Below, piece by piece: positions 9,124-17,073 of a stretch of 64,000 bases of DNA. A program made the position numbers and the translations under genes. The notes below the pieces were generated by a model, which was not told the origin of the DNA, searched no databases, and saw only the letters and a list, made by a program, of their open reading frames with translations. The DNA comes from Hyphomicrobiales bacterium (GTDB lineage Bacteria > Pseudomonadota > Alphaproteobacteria > Rhizobiales > Rhizobiaceae): positions 145,151 to 209,150 of the forward strand of contig UCEZ01000036.1 in assembly GCA_900471525.1 (NCBI GenBank), given 5' to 3'. Numbering within the stretch: position 1 is the first letter of the stretch; every line of letters starts with the position of its first letter.

Positions 9124-10197
9124 CTAGGCGGCGTGCGGAGAGTAGGTTTTTTCCGTCCGGCCGCCGATTGCGGCGGAAAAGACGAGGACACCCGGTTTGT
9201 TGCTGCTGCGCACGGCCCCCAGCGCCAGCTCGGCCTGGGTGAAAAGATCGGCGCTTCCGGAGGCGGTCAATGCCATGGCAATGCCGGTGGAAAGCGACAG
9301 CGTCTGCGTCGTGAAGGTCCGGTTCGGCAGTGCGATTTGCACGTCTTCGACGGAGGCGCGGATGCGCTGCGCGATCGCCTCGGCATTGTCGGCACTGACG
9401 TCATGGAAGACGAAGGCGAACTCGTCGGTGCCGATGCGGGCGACGAAATCGTTCTTCTTGACAGATTTGCGGAACACCGGCGCCAGTCTCTTCAATGTCT
9501 TTTCGGCGACGGCCGCGCCGTGGCTCTCGCCGAGGTCGCGCAAGCCTTCGATCGTCACCAGGGCCAGGGCTGCCGGGCCGGTCGCGTTGCCGTCGTCATA
9601 AAGCGCTGCGAGTTTTGCCGAAAAGGCGATCCGGTTGGCAAGGCCGGTGACCGGGTCGCGTGTCGAGGCTTTGCGCATGGTCTCGATATCGCTGCCCAGG
9701 CCCCCGAGCTGGGCAACGGTCTCGCCCATCATATTCACGACCGCCCGTTCCTCGCGTTCGAAGACAGAGACCGCATGACGCAACTGTCCGGCGGCATCGG
9801 CGAAATCCGACATGCCGACGACCGGATCGCTCTCCAGCCGGTCGATGAAACCGCGCAGCAGTGCGGCGAAGGCTTCCTTCCGAGCGATGCCGTCGTTCAG
9901 CGCATGGCTCATCGCGGAAATCGACCGGGCGGTGTCGGCGCGGATCGTGTCCGCGGCGACAGCGGCAAAGCCGGCAAGGTGATGTTTTATGCCGATCTGC
10001 TCGATCCGGTTCTGCTCCGGCTGGGCGCCAAGTGCTGCGACATCGCGCGTCAGCTGCGGATTGCTGCCGGAGAGGGCTTCGTAGAACAGCTCATAATTGC
10101 GCGGGAAGGGGGAGACACCAAGCTTTGCCATGGTCTGCGCGACCTTGAGCAGGATCGCGGCGTTCTGCGCGCCGTCGTTCCGGGACTTGTCTGCCAT
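9124..10197 (-). CDS. GGDEF-domain protein, probably catalytically inactive
   Basis: 357-residue protein with a C-terminal GGDEF domain (about 175-340) introduced by RDPVTGLANRIAF. The signature is GTDEF (256-260) instead of GGDEF. The upstream metal-binding element, normally DIDxFK, reads TIEGLR (215-220), so the first metal Asp is replaced by Thr. These changes suggest loss of diguanylate cyclase activity. The N-terminal 170 residues are helical with no recognisable PAS, GAF or membrane segment. The start at 10197 (MADKSRN) is preferred to the longer in-frame start. It may act as a c-di-GMP or GTP binding regulator; that is inference. Confidence 0.82.
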   Translation of the reverse strand: MADKSRNDGAQNAAILLKVAQTMAKLGVSPFPRNYELFYEALSGSNPQLTRDVAALGAQPEQNRIEQIGIKHHLAGFAAVAADTIRADTARSISAMSHALNDGIARKEAFAALLRGFIDRLESDPVVGMSDFADAAGQLRHAVSVFEREERAVVNMMGETVAQLGGLGSDIETMRKASTRDPVTGLANRIAFSAKLAALYDDGNATGPAALALVTIEGLRDLGESHGAAVAEKTLKRLAPVFRKSVKKNDFVARIGTDEFAFVFHDVSADNAEAIAQRIRASVEDVQIALPNRTFTTQTLSLSTGIAMALTASGSADLFTQAELALGAVRSSNKPGVLVFSAAIGGRTEKTYSPHAA

Positions 10198-10330
10198 ATC
10201 CGCTACCCTCACAAAACTGCCGGAGACACGATCGATTGTCAGCAACAGCTCCTAACGCTTTGACATTAAAAGACCGTCAAAGAGGGCGCGTGGTGACGCC
10301 GTTTCGAAACCATCGGAGATCAGCGGCAGT

Positions 10331-10726
10331 CTATTTCGCCGGGCAGGGCCATTTCTCCTGCATGGCAAGCTGGACCAGCATGTCGGCGCTGCGGCCGCGC
10401 TCCTTCGGATTGGCTTCGACGAAGGCGCAGACGATTTTCACCTGCTCGTCGAGCGTCACGGTATCGGGATTGCAGACATTGGCGCGGATCTTGTCCGTCA
10501 CCGGCACCTTGCTCTTCGGTCGGTTGTTTTCCGCGTCGACCACGTCAGACATTTCCGCATGATGCAAGTCGCGCGACCAGCGGTCGAGCACGCCGGCGAT
10601 ATAGCCGACGGTCACAGGATGTTTCTGCTGGCAGAATGTGTTGAGGTCGTCCGCATCCATGAATTGCGCCTGCGCTGTCGAATGAAGCAGCAGCAATCCC
10701 GCAAGCCCGAGCATTCCTCTTTTCAT
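10331..10726 (-). CDS. Secreted Rap1a/Tai-like protein
   Basis: 131 residues with an N-terminal signal peptide (LAGLLLLHSTAQAQ, cleavage near residue 20). The mature part has the Rap1a/Tai layout: LNTFCQ, then GYIAGVLDRW, then VCNPDTVTLDEQVKIVCAF, and finally a helix ending EKWPCP with the terminal conserved Cys. The family was defined from periplasmic immunity proteins against type VI amidase effectors (Serratia Rap1a). No type VI secretion gene or effector is nearby, so an immunity role is not supported by context. In rhizobia such proteins are often solitary. GGGAG precedes the start. Confidence 0.7.
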   Translation of the reverse strand: MKRGMLGLAGLLLLHSTAQAQFMDADDLNTFCQQKHPVTVGYIAGVLDRWSRDLHHAEMSDVVDAENNRPKSKVPVTDKIRANVCNPDTVTLDEQVKIVCAFVEANPKERGRSADMLVQLAMQEKWPCPAK

Positions 10727-10807
10727 GGCGCACTCCCGCGATGCCTGCCGTCAGAATAGGGCATTTCGGCACGCGCGGAAACAGGTGGGAACTTCGGTGC
10801 CAGCCGC

Positions 10808-11029
10808 CTATAGCGCCTTCGAAACGATCTGTTTTGCGCTCTCCGGCAGGGCCGCGAACAGGGAGGACAGATCCTGCCAGCCATCCGGCTTCCGACCGGA
10901 GACATTTTCCGGCCAATGGCAGATGCCGTCGCCATGGATATATCCGACCCAGCGCTGTTCATCCTGGTTTTCAAAATGCAGGACGGCAAGCTTGCCGGCC
11001 TCAAGCGCCTCGATGGGATACCAATCCAT
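10808..11029 (-). CDS. Hypothetical protein, 73 residues
   Basis: Small soluble acidic protein rich in aromatic residues (MDWYPIEALEAGKLAVLHF, then WVGYIHGDGICHWPENV). A GGAGG lies 10 bases upstream of the ATG at 11029, which supports translation. It is followed on the same strand by the Rap1a-like gene about 80 bases on. I do not recognise the family; a small beta-rich fold is plausible. Confidence 0.5.
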   Translation of the reverse strand: MDWYPIEALEAGKLAVLHFENQDEQRWVGYIHGDGICHWPENVSGRKPDGWQDLSSLFAALPESAKQIVSKAL

Positions 11030-11145
11030 TGCGTGCCGTCCTCCATATTTATAATTTGGAGCGGATGATGAAGCACCTGACTTGCTTCAGCCTTGCGACT
11101 GCGTTTTCTCCAGCGGGAAGAAACGAATGATTTCCTGTGGTTGAC

Positions 11146-11661
11146 TCACTCAGCGTAATGTCTGTGCTCTGGCGCCCGCAGGAAATAACTCATGTCCAGC
11201 CCGAGACTTGGCCCCCCGAGCGCCGTCAGCGTCATGTGGCACTGGCCGCGATGGTGGGTCTGGTGGTTGAAGAAATGGGCGAGCGGCGGGGCGAGGCGCT
11301 GTGTGACGGGGACGGGGTTGGTGATCGGCGTATAGGTGAGGCGGCCGGCGAGATCGGCTTCGGTGAGACCGGCAATCCAGGCGATGATGCGGTCGTCCTC
11401 GGCTGATCGCGCCGATGACAGGCTGGCGAGATCGTCAAACAGGATGGCGTCGAGCGAGGTGGGGGCGTCGCCTTTGCCGGTAAAGCGTTTCATCCAGATG
11501 CGGTCCGCGGCAAGCACATGGTTGAATGTCGCGTGCAGCGAGCCGAAGAAGGCGCCCTTGTTCTCGCGATAGTGCGCGTCGCTGAGGTTGCCCGCAGCAG
11601 TATAGAGCAGGCGGTTTGCCCAGCGATTGTAATCGGCGAACATCCGGTAGTGATCGAGCAT
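11146..11661 (-). CDS. DinB-family protein
   Basis: 171-residue four-helix-bundle protein of the DinB/YfiT-like metalloenzyme superfamily. Likely metal ligands are the His in ATFNHVLAADRIWM and the two His of FFNHQTHHRGQ, the typical triad. It starts LDHYRMFADYNRWANRLL, the usual first helix. The ATG at 11661 has AAGGAGG just upstream, which decides the start against the longer frame. In Bacillus such proteins are thiol-S-transferase-like; the activity here is unknown. It is divergent from the GST gene. Confidence 0.85.
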   Translation of the reverse strand: MLDHYRMFADYNRWANRLLYTAAGNLSDAHYRENKGAFFGSLHATFNHVLAADRIWMKRFTGKGDAPTSLDAILFDDLASLSSARSAEDDRIIAWIAGLTEADLAGRLTYTPITNPVPVTQRLAPPLAHFFNHQTHHRGQCHMTLTALGGPSLGLDMSYFLRAPEHRHYAE

Positions 11662-11803
11662 TGCGGCCTCCTTGCAGGTTTTCGGCAGTCTAACGCGCAA
11701 TAGCATCGCGGTGGGTGATGTGACCCATGAAATTTACTGATTTGATTGTCGTGCGGCTCTGGTCTGGAATGATCGCATAACCAGCACCTCCTAAGGAGAC
11801 GAC

Positions 11804-12493
11804 ATGACCCGGACACTTTATGCGCTGTGCGGCGCCGACAGCGCGCGCCCGTTTTCGCCCCATACCTGGAAGACGGTGCTGTCGCTTGCCCATAAGGGAC
11901 TGGAGCATGAGACGAAGCCGGTGGGCTTCACGCAGATTCCGGTGATCGAGAACGCAGCGACGAAGATCGTTCCCCTGTTGCGGGATGACGACCAACTGGT
12001 CGGCGACAGTTTCGAGATCGCTCTCTATCTGGAGAGGGCCTACCCCGATCGGCCGTCATTGTTCGGTGGCGAAGGCGGCAAGGCAATGGCGCGGTTCATC
12101 GAAAGCTGGTCGCTGATGACGCTGCACACATCGCTGGTGCGCATCATCCTCATGGATATTCATGACAGCCTCGCACCGGTCGACCAAGCCTATTTCCGCA
12201 CCTCCCGTGAAACCCGCTTCGGCATGAGCCTGGAAGCGGTGGCGGAAACCGGGGCCGACGAATTGAAGACCTTCGCGGCCAGGCTGGAGCCGCTGCGCAC
12301 CATGCTGAAGAAACAGCCGTTCATCGGCGGCGAGACGCCGCTGTTTGCCGACTATATCGTTTTCGGCCCGCTGCAATGGGCGCGCATCGTCTCGTCGAAG
12401 ACGATTGTTCAGGCCGGCGATCCGGTCAAGGACTGGTTCGAGCGCTGCCTCGACCTTTATGACGGTGTCGGGCGCTCCGTGACAGCTGCGTGA
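11804..12493 (+). CDS. Glutathione S-transferase family protein (LigE-like)
   Basis: 229-residue GST-fold protein. The N-terminal thioredoxin-like domain starts [20 protein letters not shown] and the glutathione contact region is [11 protein letters not shown]; the helical C-terminal domain follows. Spacing and the FSPHTWK motif resemble the beta-etherase (LigE) branch. A good ribosome binding site (AAGGAG) precedes the ATG. The substrate is unknown. It is divergent from the DinB gene with about 140 bases between them. Confidence 0.78.
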   Translation: MTRTLYALCGADSARPFSPHTWKTVLSLAHKGLEHETKPVGFTQIPVIENAATKIVPLLRDDDQLVGDSFEIALYLERAYPDRPSLFGGEGGKAMARFIESWSLMTLHTSLVRIILMDIHDSLAPVDQAYFRTSRETRFGMSLEAVAETGADELKTFAARLEPLRTMLKKQPFIGGETPLFADYIVFGPLQWARIVSSKTIVQAGDPVKDWFERCLDLYDGVGRSVTAA

Positions 12494-12532
12494 AACTTCC
12501 GGCGCGCTTGGCGAAAACGCAAGGGTTCCCCC

Positions 12533-12561
12533 TTGTTTTGCGTGGCGTTGGCGGCTATTGA
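12533..12561 (+). promoter_or_regulatory. Possible sigma-70 promoter of ndk
   Basis: TTGTTT (12533-12538), a 17-base spacer, then TATTGA (12556-12561), 53 bases upstream of the ndk start. The -10 region sits in the loop of a short dyad, TGGCGG (12549-12554) and CCGCCA (12563-12568). This is a match to a loose consensus only. Confidence 0.3.
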
Positions 12562-12614
12562 ACCGCCAAATTCACGGAAAACCCCGAATTCGCGAAAACA
12601 AGGGAATTGAGACA

Positions 12615-13037
12615 ATGGCGATTGAACGCACCTTTTCGATGATCAAGCCGGACGCCACCAAGCGCAACCTCACAGGCGCCATCACCAAGATGTTCGAAGA
12701 TGCAGGCCTTCGCATCGTCGCTTCCAAGCGCGTCTGGATGAGCAAGCGCGAAGCCGAAGGTTTTTACGCCGTTCACAAGGAACGCCCGTTCTTCGGCGAA
12801 CTGGTTGAAACCATGACCTCCGGCCCGACCATCGTTCAGGTTCTCGAGGGCGAGAACGCCATCCTGAAGAACCGCGAAATCATGGGCGCCACCAACCCGG
12901 CAAACGCCGACGAAGGCACCATCCGCAAGGTTCACGCCCTGTCGATCGGCGAAAATTCGGTTCACGGCTCGGACGCTCCGGAAACGGCTGCCGAGGAAAT
13001 CAAGTACTGGTTCTCCGACACCGAAATCGTCGGCTGA
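12615..13037 (+). CDS. ndk: Nucleoside diphosphate kinase
   Basis: 140-residue NDK that transfers the gamma phosphate of ATP to nucleoside diphosphates through a phosphohistidine. The catalytic His is H117 in ENSVHGSD, and the N-terminal [11 protein letters not shown] segment is the family start. The [15 protein letters not shown] loop is the usual alphaproteobacterial version. The start at 12615 follows the family; an upstream in-frame extension of 19 residues is not conserved. The gene is monocistronic, with a strong hairpin 46 bases after its stop. Confidence 0.97.
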   Translation: MAIERTFSMIKPDATKRNLTGAITKMFEDAGLRIVASKRVWMSKREAEGFYAVHKERPFFGELVETMTSGPTIVQVLEGENAILKNREIMGATNPANADEGTIRKVHALSIGENSVHGSDAPETAAEEIKYWFSDTEIVG

Positions 13038-13082
13038 TTCAACTCCTGAGGGTTTCGGCCCGAAGGGTTTGAAATGACTCGT

Positions 13083-13116
13083 CTAAAAGCCGGAGCGGAA
13101 ACGCTCCGGCTTTTAG
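13083..13116 (+). terminator. Intrinsic terminator of ndk
   Basis: Perfect 15-bp stem, CTAAAAGCCGGAGCG (13083-13097), with a GAAA tetraloop (13098-13101) and its complement at 13102-13116. The GC-rich core is followed by TTTT on the + strand (and AAAA before it), so it can work in both directions. Confidence 0.85.
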
Positions 13117-13357
13117 CGTTGTTTACAGGTTTTTAGGATTTTATTGAGTGTCTAAAACTTAACGAAGTTTAAAGCGTCAGAGTTTCTGTGCTTCTGCCTT
13201 GTCTTTGTTTTTGGGCATTATAAAAATTTGAACCTTGATATTCATGGTTTCTGCGTGGGTCTTTGATAGATATTCTAGGTTCGGAAGCATTGATGACGTC
13301 GAAGTGGCCTATCCGGGCAAAGTGGAAAAAATTCTAATTTTGTCCGACAGGAGCTAG
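13117..13357. other. AT-rich intergenic leader
   Basis: About 240 bases with base composition clearly lower in GC than the neighbours. It holds a short dyad, AAACTT (13155-13160) and AAGTTT (13165-13170). No convincing promoter, RNA gene or open frame was found. It is presumably the upstream region of the 554-residue gene. Confidence 0.4.
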
Positions 13358-15022
13358 ATGCGTAAAAATTTCCCGATCTCGCTCGTCGGCCTTGTAGCGA
13401 CGGGAGTAGTCTTCGTCCTGCAGGTTATTCCGGTTACCGGTATTTTCCTGATGTTCATGCTCGCCATGTTGTGGTCGGTTGTGCTCGTCAATGCCAGCAT
13501 GATCGGGGTGGCCATCGAGGCCATTGCCGGGCGAGTATCGCGTTTATGGCTTCTGCTGCCGCTGGCCTTCTACTGCGGCTACTGGACCGTCGCTGCGCTT
13601 GATCATGTGGCTTTGCGCGACCTCACCAGCCGCTACGATGCCGCCAATGCACGGGTCGTGACCGGATTCGATCCCACTCGCCAGGCGCTCGTCGTAGAAA
13701 GAGAAGGCGATGGAGCGTGGCTCACGCAGAACTTCGCACTTCCAGTCGCTTATTCCACCAATCCCGACTTTCTCGAGGGCTATCTCTCCAATAGGATGAT
13801 CGAAAGTGGTGTCTGCGCGAAAGTGCGTGGGAGCCGCACTTTGCAGGCGGCCTTCATACGTGGGGTCGATTTCTATGATGGCGACGCGGTCCTTGGCAGT
13901 CGCGTCGAAAAGCGTTTCTGCAGCTTATTGATACCGGAAAAGCCGGTGCTACCCATCGTCGTTGTGGGACAGGAGGAGACGAAAGATTTCGAGAAAAGCC
14001 TGCCCGTCACGAGGATCACGACGACGATAACGATGCCGGATGGCCGACGTTTCGAACTCTTCGGAGGAGTGGCCGCACCATTCGGCTGGATACCGATGCC
14101 GATCATGGGATGCTTCCTCAATTCCGGAGCGGCAGGCTGGGATTGCAGCGCGGGATTCAAGCGAAACGGTTTTACTCCCATCGTCTCAGGCAACACCCGA
14201 TACCGCCGCGATTCCATGGTTCTCGCCCAAGCTCTCGGCCTCAAGCCCATCGCTACCGACGACCGCCTGGGAAGCGATAGCACGATCGTATTGGCAAAGA
14301 TCGCAGCGATCGAGGAAGCGACGCTGGCGCGCCAACTCGCGAATGTCGACGCCATGATCGCCGACCCCGTTGCGAAGGTCACCGAATGGCAGGTCGGTGT
14401 CCTGGCAAATCGTCCTGATGTGCTAGCCTCCCGTGCCGATGCGGTCATGACCGGTATCGAGCGGGCTGCTGCGATAACCGGGCGTTCACGTTATCCGGAG
14501 CGGGAGAGCGGCCGTATTCTTGCGGGGCTGGCTGCCGGCTTGCCACACGACAGCTTCATCGCGCTCGGTCCCCGCCTTCTTTCAGTCTATGCTGGCGCCG
14601 ATGACAAGCACTGGCTTTGGGAGGCAGAGCCTTTGCTGAGACGGCTGGGTGACCTCGGCCCTGATGCTTTGCCCTACTTGGTCAACCCGCGCGCCTTGCT
14701 ACCCTCGGTCGACGGAGCGGGAATCGAAGGGCTATGCCGCGTCGGTTCCCCAGCGCGCGCCGTTGCGGAACCGATCTTGCTCGCCATGTGGGGGAAACCT
14801 GATCGTCTTGCTTACGTGGAACGCGAGGCCATGTACGTTTCGATGCGGCGCGTGGGAATCTCTCCTCCGCCGATTATGGAAGACACACGCAATCTATTCG
14901 CCAAGCTGCAGACCGACTGGAACGATATCTCCCCTTCGTCGCCGTCCAGTGTTTGCGCAACCGATGCCGAGCGGCAGGCCCGTTGGGCGCGGAAGCATGG
15001 TGGCGTATTTCGCCGTTTTTAA
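13358..15022 (+). CDS. Membrane-anchored protein of unknown function, 554 residues
   Basis: I do not recognise this protein. Residues about 5-85 contain two or three hydrophobic helices (VGLVATGVVFVLQVIPVTG, then LMFMLAMLWSVVLV, then LWLLLPLAFYCGYW). They are followed by a large soluble part with several Cys residues in the middle (CAKVRG, RFCSLL, MGCFLNSGAAGWDCSAG) and an alpha-helical C-terminal part resembling HEAT-like pairs. The soluble region is probably periplasmic or cytoplasmic depending on helix count. The stop codon overlaps that of the converging lipoprotein gene (15019-15022). Its upstream region is AT-rich, consistent with recent acquisition or just a long promoter region. Confidence 0.75.
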   Translation: MRKNFPISLVGLVATGVVFVLQVIPVTGIFLMFMLAMLWSVVLVNASMIGVAIEAIAGRVSRLWLLLPLAFYCGYWTVAALDHVALRDLTSRYDAANARVVTGFDPTRQALVVEREGDGAWLTQNFALPVAYSTNPDFLEGYLSNRMIESGVCAKVRGSRTLQAAFIRGVDFYDGDAVLGSRVEKRFCSLLIPEKPVLPIVVVGQEETKDFEKSLPVTRITTTITMPDGRRFELFGGVAAPFGWIPMPIMGCFLNSGAAGWDCSAGFKRNGFTPIVSGNTRYRRDSMVLAQALGLKPIATDDRLGSDSTIVLAKIAAIEEATLARQLANVDAMIADPVAKVTEWQVGVLANRPDVLASRADAVMTGIERAAAITGRSRYPERESGRILAGLAAGLPHDSFIALGPRLLSVYAGADDKHWLWEAEPLLRRLGDLGPDALPYLVNPRALLPSVDGAGIEGLCRVGSPARAVAEPILLAMWGKPDRLAYVEREAMYVSMRRVGISPPPIMEDTRNLFAKLQTDWNDISPSSPSSVCATDAERQARWARKHGGVFRRF

Positions 15023-15540
15023 ACTGGGCACTTTGCCGTCTCGAAATGCTCCGGCGTTTTGCCATCCTTGAAGACATCCGGATTCTTGTCATAGGCCGGG
15101 CCGACGACTAGGGCTTCAGCGGGCATGATGTCCTGATCGAGGTTGGAGATCACCGAGGTCTTCAGCGTCTGGAGGATGGCGCCGTCCGGCCCCTTGACCT
15201 CGATCGTCACCGCATAGGGCTTCTGCTTCTTGACGCAGGTAACGTCGGGGCTTTCGAGAACGACCTTGTCGAGCTTGGGAAAAAGCTTGCGGTCGAGCGT
15301 CAGCGGCGCTCCGCCGGAAGGGTTTTCGAATGTGGCCACAACGGTACTGCCGTCCGGAACAGGCTCGGTCTTGGTCAGCGTGATCATGTAGGTGGCATAG
15401 GCGAGCCGGTAGTTGAAGATGAACATCTTGCCGGTGAGTTCGAGCGGATCGGGACCGGTTTCGCGCTGGCAGGCGGAAAGAGCGGTAACGGCGAAGAAAA
15501 GACCTGCGGCGATCGGGAAGCGCTTCGGTTGGATGGTCAT
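15019..15540 (-). CDS. Predicted lipoprotein, unknown
   Basis: 173 residues with a type II signal peptide: a hydrophobic core (IAAGLFFAVTALS) and lipobox LSAC with the lipidated Cys at residue 24. The mature part is beta-rich (GKMFIFNYRLAYATYMITLTK, VVATFENPSGGAPLTL), like an extracytoplasmic domain; no known family recognised. Its start codon overlaps the stop of the upstream CGNR regulator gene (ATGA at 15537-15540), so the two are translationally coupled. Confidence 0.75.
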   Translation of the reverse strand: MTIQPKRFPIAAGLFFAVTALSACQRETGPDPLELTGKMFIFNYRLAYATYMITLTKTEPVPDGSTVVATFENPSGGAPLTLDRKLFPKLDKVVLESPDVTCVKKQKPYAVTIEVKGPDGAILQTLKTSVISNLDQDIMPAEALVVGPAYDKNPDVFKDGKTPEHFETAKCPV

Positions 15541-16097
15541 GTGGTCAACTCCTTCTTCTGGCGCTGATAGTGGCGGCTCGCCTTCACGCGATTGCCGCAG
15601 ACGGTCATGTCGCACCAGGTGCGGCTGCGATTGCGGCTGCGGTCGAGAAACAGCCATTGGCAATTGGGGCAGATCTTCAGGCGCTCCGGCTCGCCGAAGG
15701 TGACAAGCATCAGCGCCGAGCGGGCGGTAGCGGCGTCGAGCGGCGTGCGGGCGGATTTGGCAGGGTGACGGCGGATGACCGTGGAGGCCGCGTCGAGCAG
15801 ATCAGCCAGATATACCGAGGAAGGGAGCCCAAGGACTTCGGCGCGAAAATGCCGGTCAGTTGCTTCCCTGAGATTGAGAAAGGCGGCCCGGTTTTGCGGG
15901 GCGACAGGTTCGAGCAGGCCGAAAAGGGCCTGTTCAGCAGAGAATTTCATCGCCGCCGCCGCAAAATCGCTCAAGGCAACAGGATCGGCATAACGGTCGA
16001 TCCGCCGCTCGGCGTCGAAACGCAACACGACCGAGTTGGCGACATCGAGAGCAAGGGCGCCACCGGAAAAACGATGCGGGGTCCAGGAAAATGTCAT
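15537..16097 (-). CDS. CGNR zinc-finger transcriptional regulator (ABATE domain)
   Basis: 186-residue protein. The N-terminal ABATE-like ligand domain (residues 1 to about 135) begins RFSGGALALDVANSV. The C-terminal CGNR zinc finger has CPNCQWLFLDRSRN, then TWCDMTVCGNRVKASRHY, with four Cys as likely zinc ligands. These proteins are considered stress- or metabolite-responsive DNA-binding regulators. Only 10 bases separate its start codon from a perfect 11-bp dyad shared with the divergent permease gene, a strong hint of autoregulation. It is co-transcribed with the lipoprotein gene through a 4-base overlap. Confidence 0.87.
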   Translation of the reverse strand: MTFSWTPHRFSGGALALDVANSVVLRFDAERRIDRYADPVALSDFAAAAMKFSAEQALFGLLEPVAPQNRAAFLNLREATDRHFRAEVLGLPSSVYLADLLDAASTVIRRHPAKSARTPLDAATARSALMLVTFGEPERLKICPNCQWLFLDRSRNRSRTWCDMTVCGNRVKASRHYQRQKKELTT

Positions 16098-16107
16098 GCG
16101 ATATCCT

Positions 16108-16133
16108 AACTGGTAAAACGCATTTTACCAGTT
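16108..16133. promoter_or_regulatory. Perfect 11-bp dyad, candidate CGNR operator
   Basis: AACTGGTAAAA (16108-16118), a CGCA spacer, and TTTTACCAGTT (16123-16133). The dyad fills most of the 66-base gap between the divergent regulator and permease starts. Its position and symmetry fit an operator controlling both genes. Confidence 0.6.
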
Positions 16134-16163
16134 ATAATGATTTTGTCATCAGCCGGATGTGTC

Positions 16164-17060
16164 ATGGCCTATTTTCTCCAGCAGCTTGCCAGCGCCCTGC
16201 CGATCGCAGCCCTTTATGCGCTGCTGGCGTTCGGATATTCGATCGCGTTTTCCGTGACGCGGAGGGCGGATCTCACCTATGGTGCACTGTTCGGCTTTTC
16301 CGGCCAGATCTTCCTGCTGTTTTCCGATTTCGCCTGGAACCGGCTGTGGCTGGTCCTGCCTGCGGCGCTCGCCATCGGCGCCATATCGGCGCTGGTCTAT
16401 GCGCTCGGCGCCGGTCTCTTCATCGGCCGCTCGATCATGCGCAAGCTGGTGGCGACCTCGGCCAACACGGTGGTGGTGGCTTCGCTCGGCGTGGCGCTGG
16501 TGCTGATGGAACTGTCACGGATCGCGGCGGAAACCCGCAGCCTCTGGCTGCCGCCGTTCCTCAACACGCCGCTGACGCTCTGGCCCGATCCGCAATTTCC
16601 GGTGACGCTGACTGTGATCCAGCTTCTGAACACGTTCCTGATGCTGGCCATGGTCTGTGCGGGGCAACTGTTTCTGGCGCGGTCCGCCTGGGGTCGCTCC
16701 TGGCGGGCGGTGTCCGACGATGCAGGGGCTGCCGCGCTCTGTGGCGTCGACGGCAATCGTGTCTTCGTCGCGGCCTACGGGTTTTCGGCGTTGCTTGCGG
16801 CGATCGCGGGCATTCTCGCAACCTCGTACTACGGCACGATGGATTTCGGCGCCGGCGTCGTGTTCGGCGTCAAGGTGCTGTTCATTGCGGCGATCGGCGG
16901 CCAGACGGCGCCGCTGCTGGCGGCACTCGGGGCCGCGGCGATGGGCTTGAGCGAAACGCTATGGAGTGCCTACGGTCCGATGCTCTGGCGGGATTTTGCG
17001 ATCTTCTCGTTCCTGGTCCTGCTTCTGGTGCTGACGCGACGCGAGCAGTTTCAACCGTAA
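16164..17060 (+). CDS. Branched-chain amino acid-type ABC transporter permease (LivH-like), orphan
   Basis: 298 residues with 8-9 hydrophobic helices. It has the LivH fold: an N-terminal ALPIAALYALLAFGYSIAFSVTR helix pair and the later SDDAGAAALCGVD loop, which corresponds to the EAA-like cytoplasmic loop of LivH/LivM permeases. GVKVLFIAAIGG is also typical. No LivM, ATPase (LivF/LivG) or binding protein gene lies beside it, so its partners must be encoded elsewhere. The ATG at 16164 is preferred because the alternative at 16137 directly abuts the palindrome. Substrate unknown. Confidence 0.8.
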   Translation: MAYFLQQLASALPIAALYALLAFGYSIAFSVTRRADLTYGALFGFSGQIFLLFSDFAWNRLWLVLPAALAIGAISALVYALGAGLFIGRSIMRKLVATSANTVVVASLGVALVLMELSRIAAETRSLWLPPFLNTPLTLWPDPQFPVTLTVIQLLNTFLMLAMVCAGQLFLARSAWGRSWRAVSDDAGAAALCGVDGNRVFVAAYGFSALLAAIAGILATSYYGTMDFGAGVVFGVKVLFIAAIGGQTAPLLAALGAAAMGLSETLWSAYGPMLWRDFAIFSFLVLLLVLTRREQFQP

Positions 17061-17073
17061 CCAATTTCACTAC

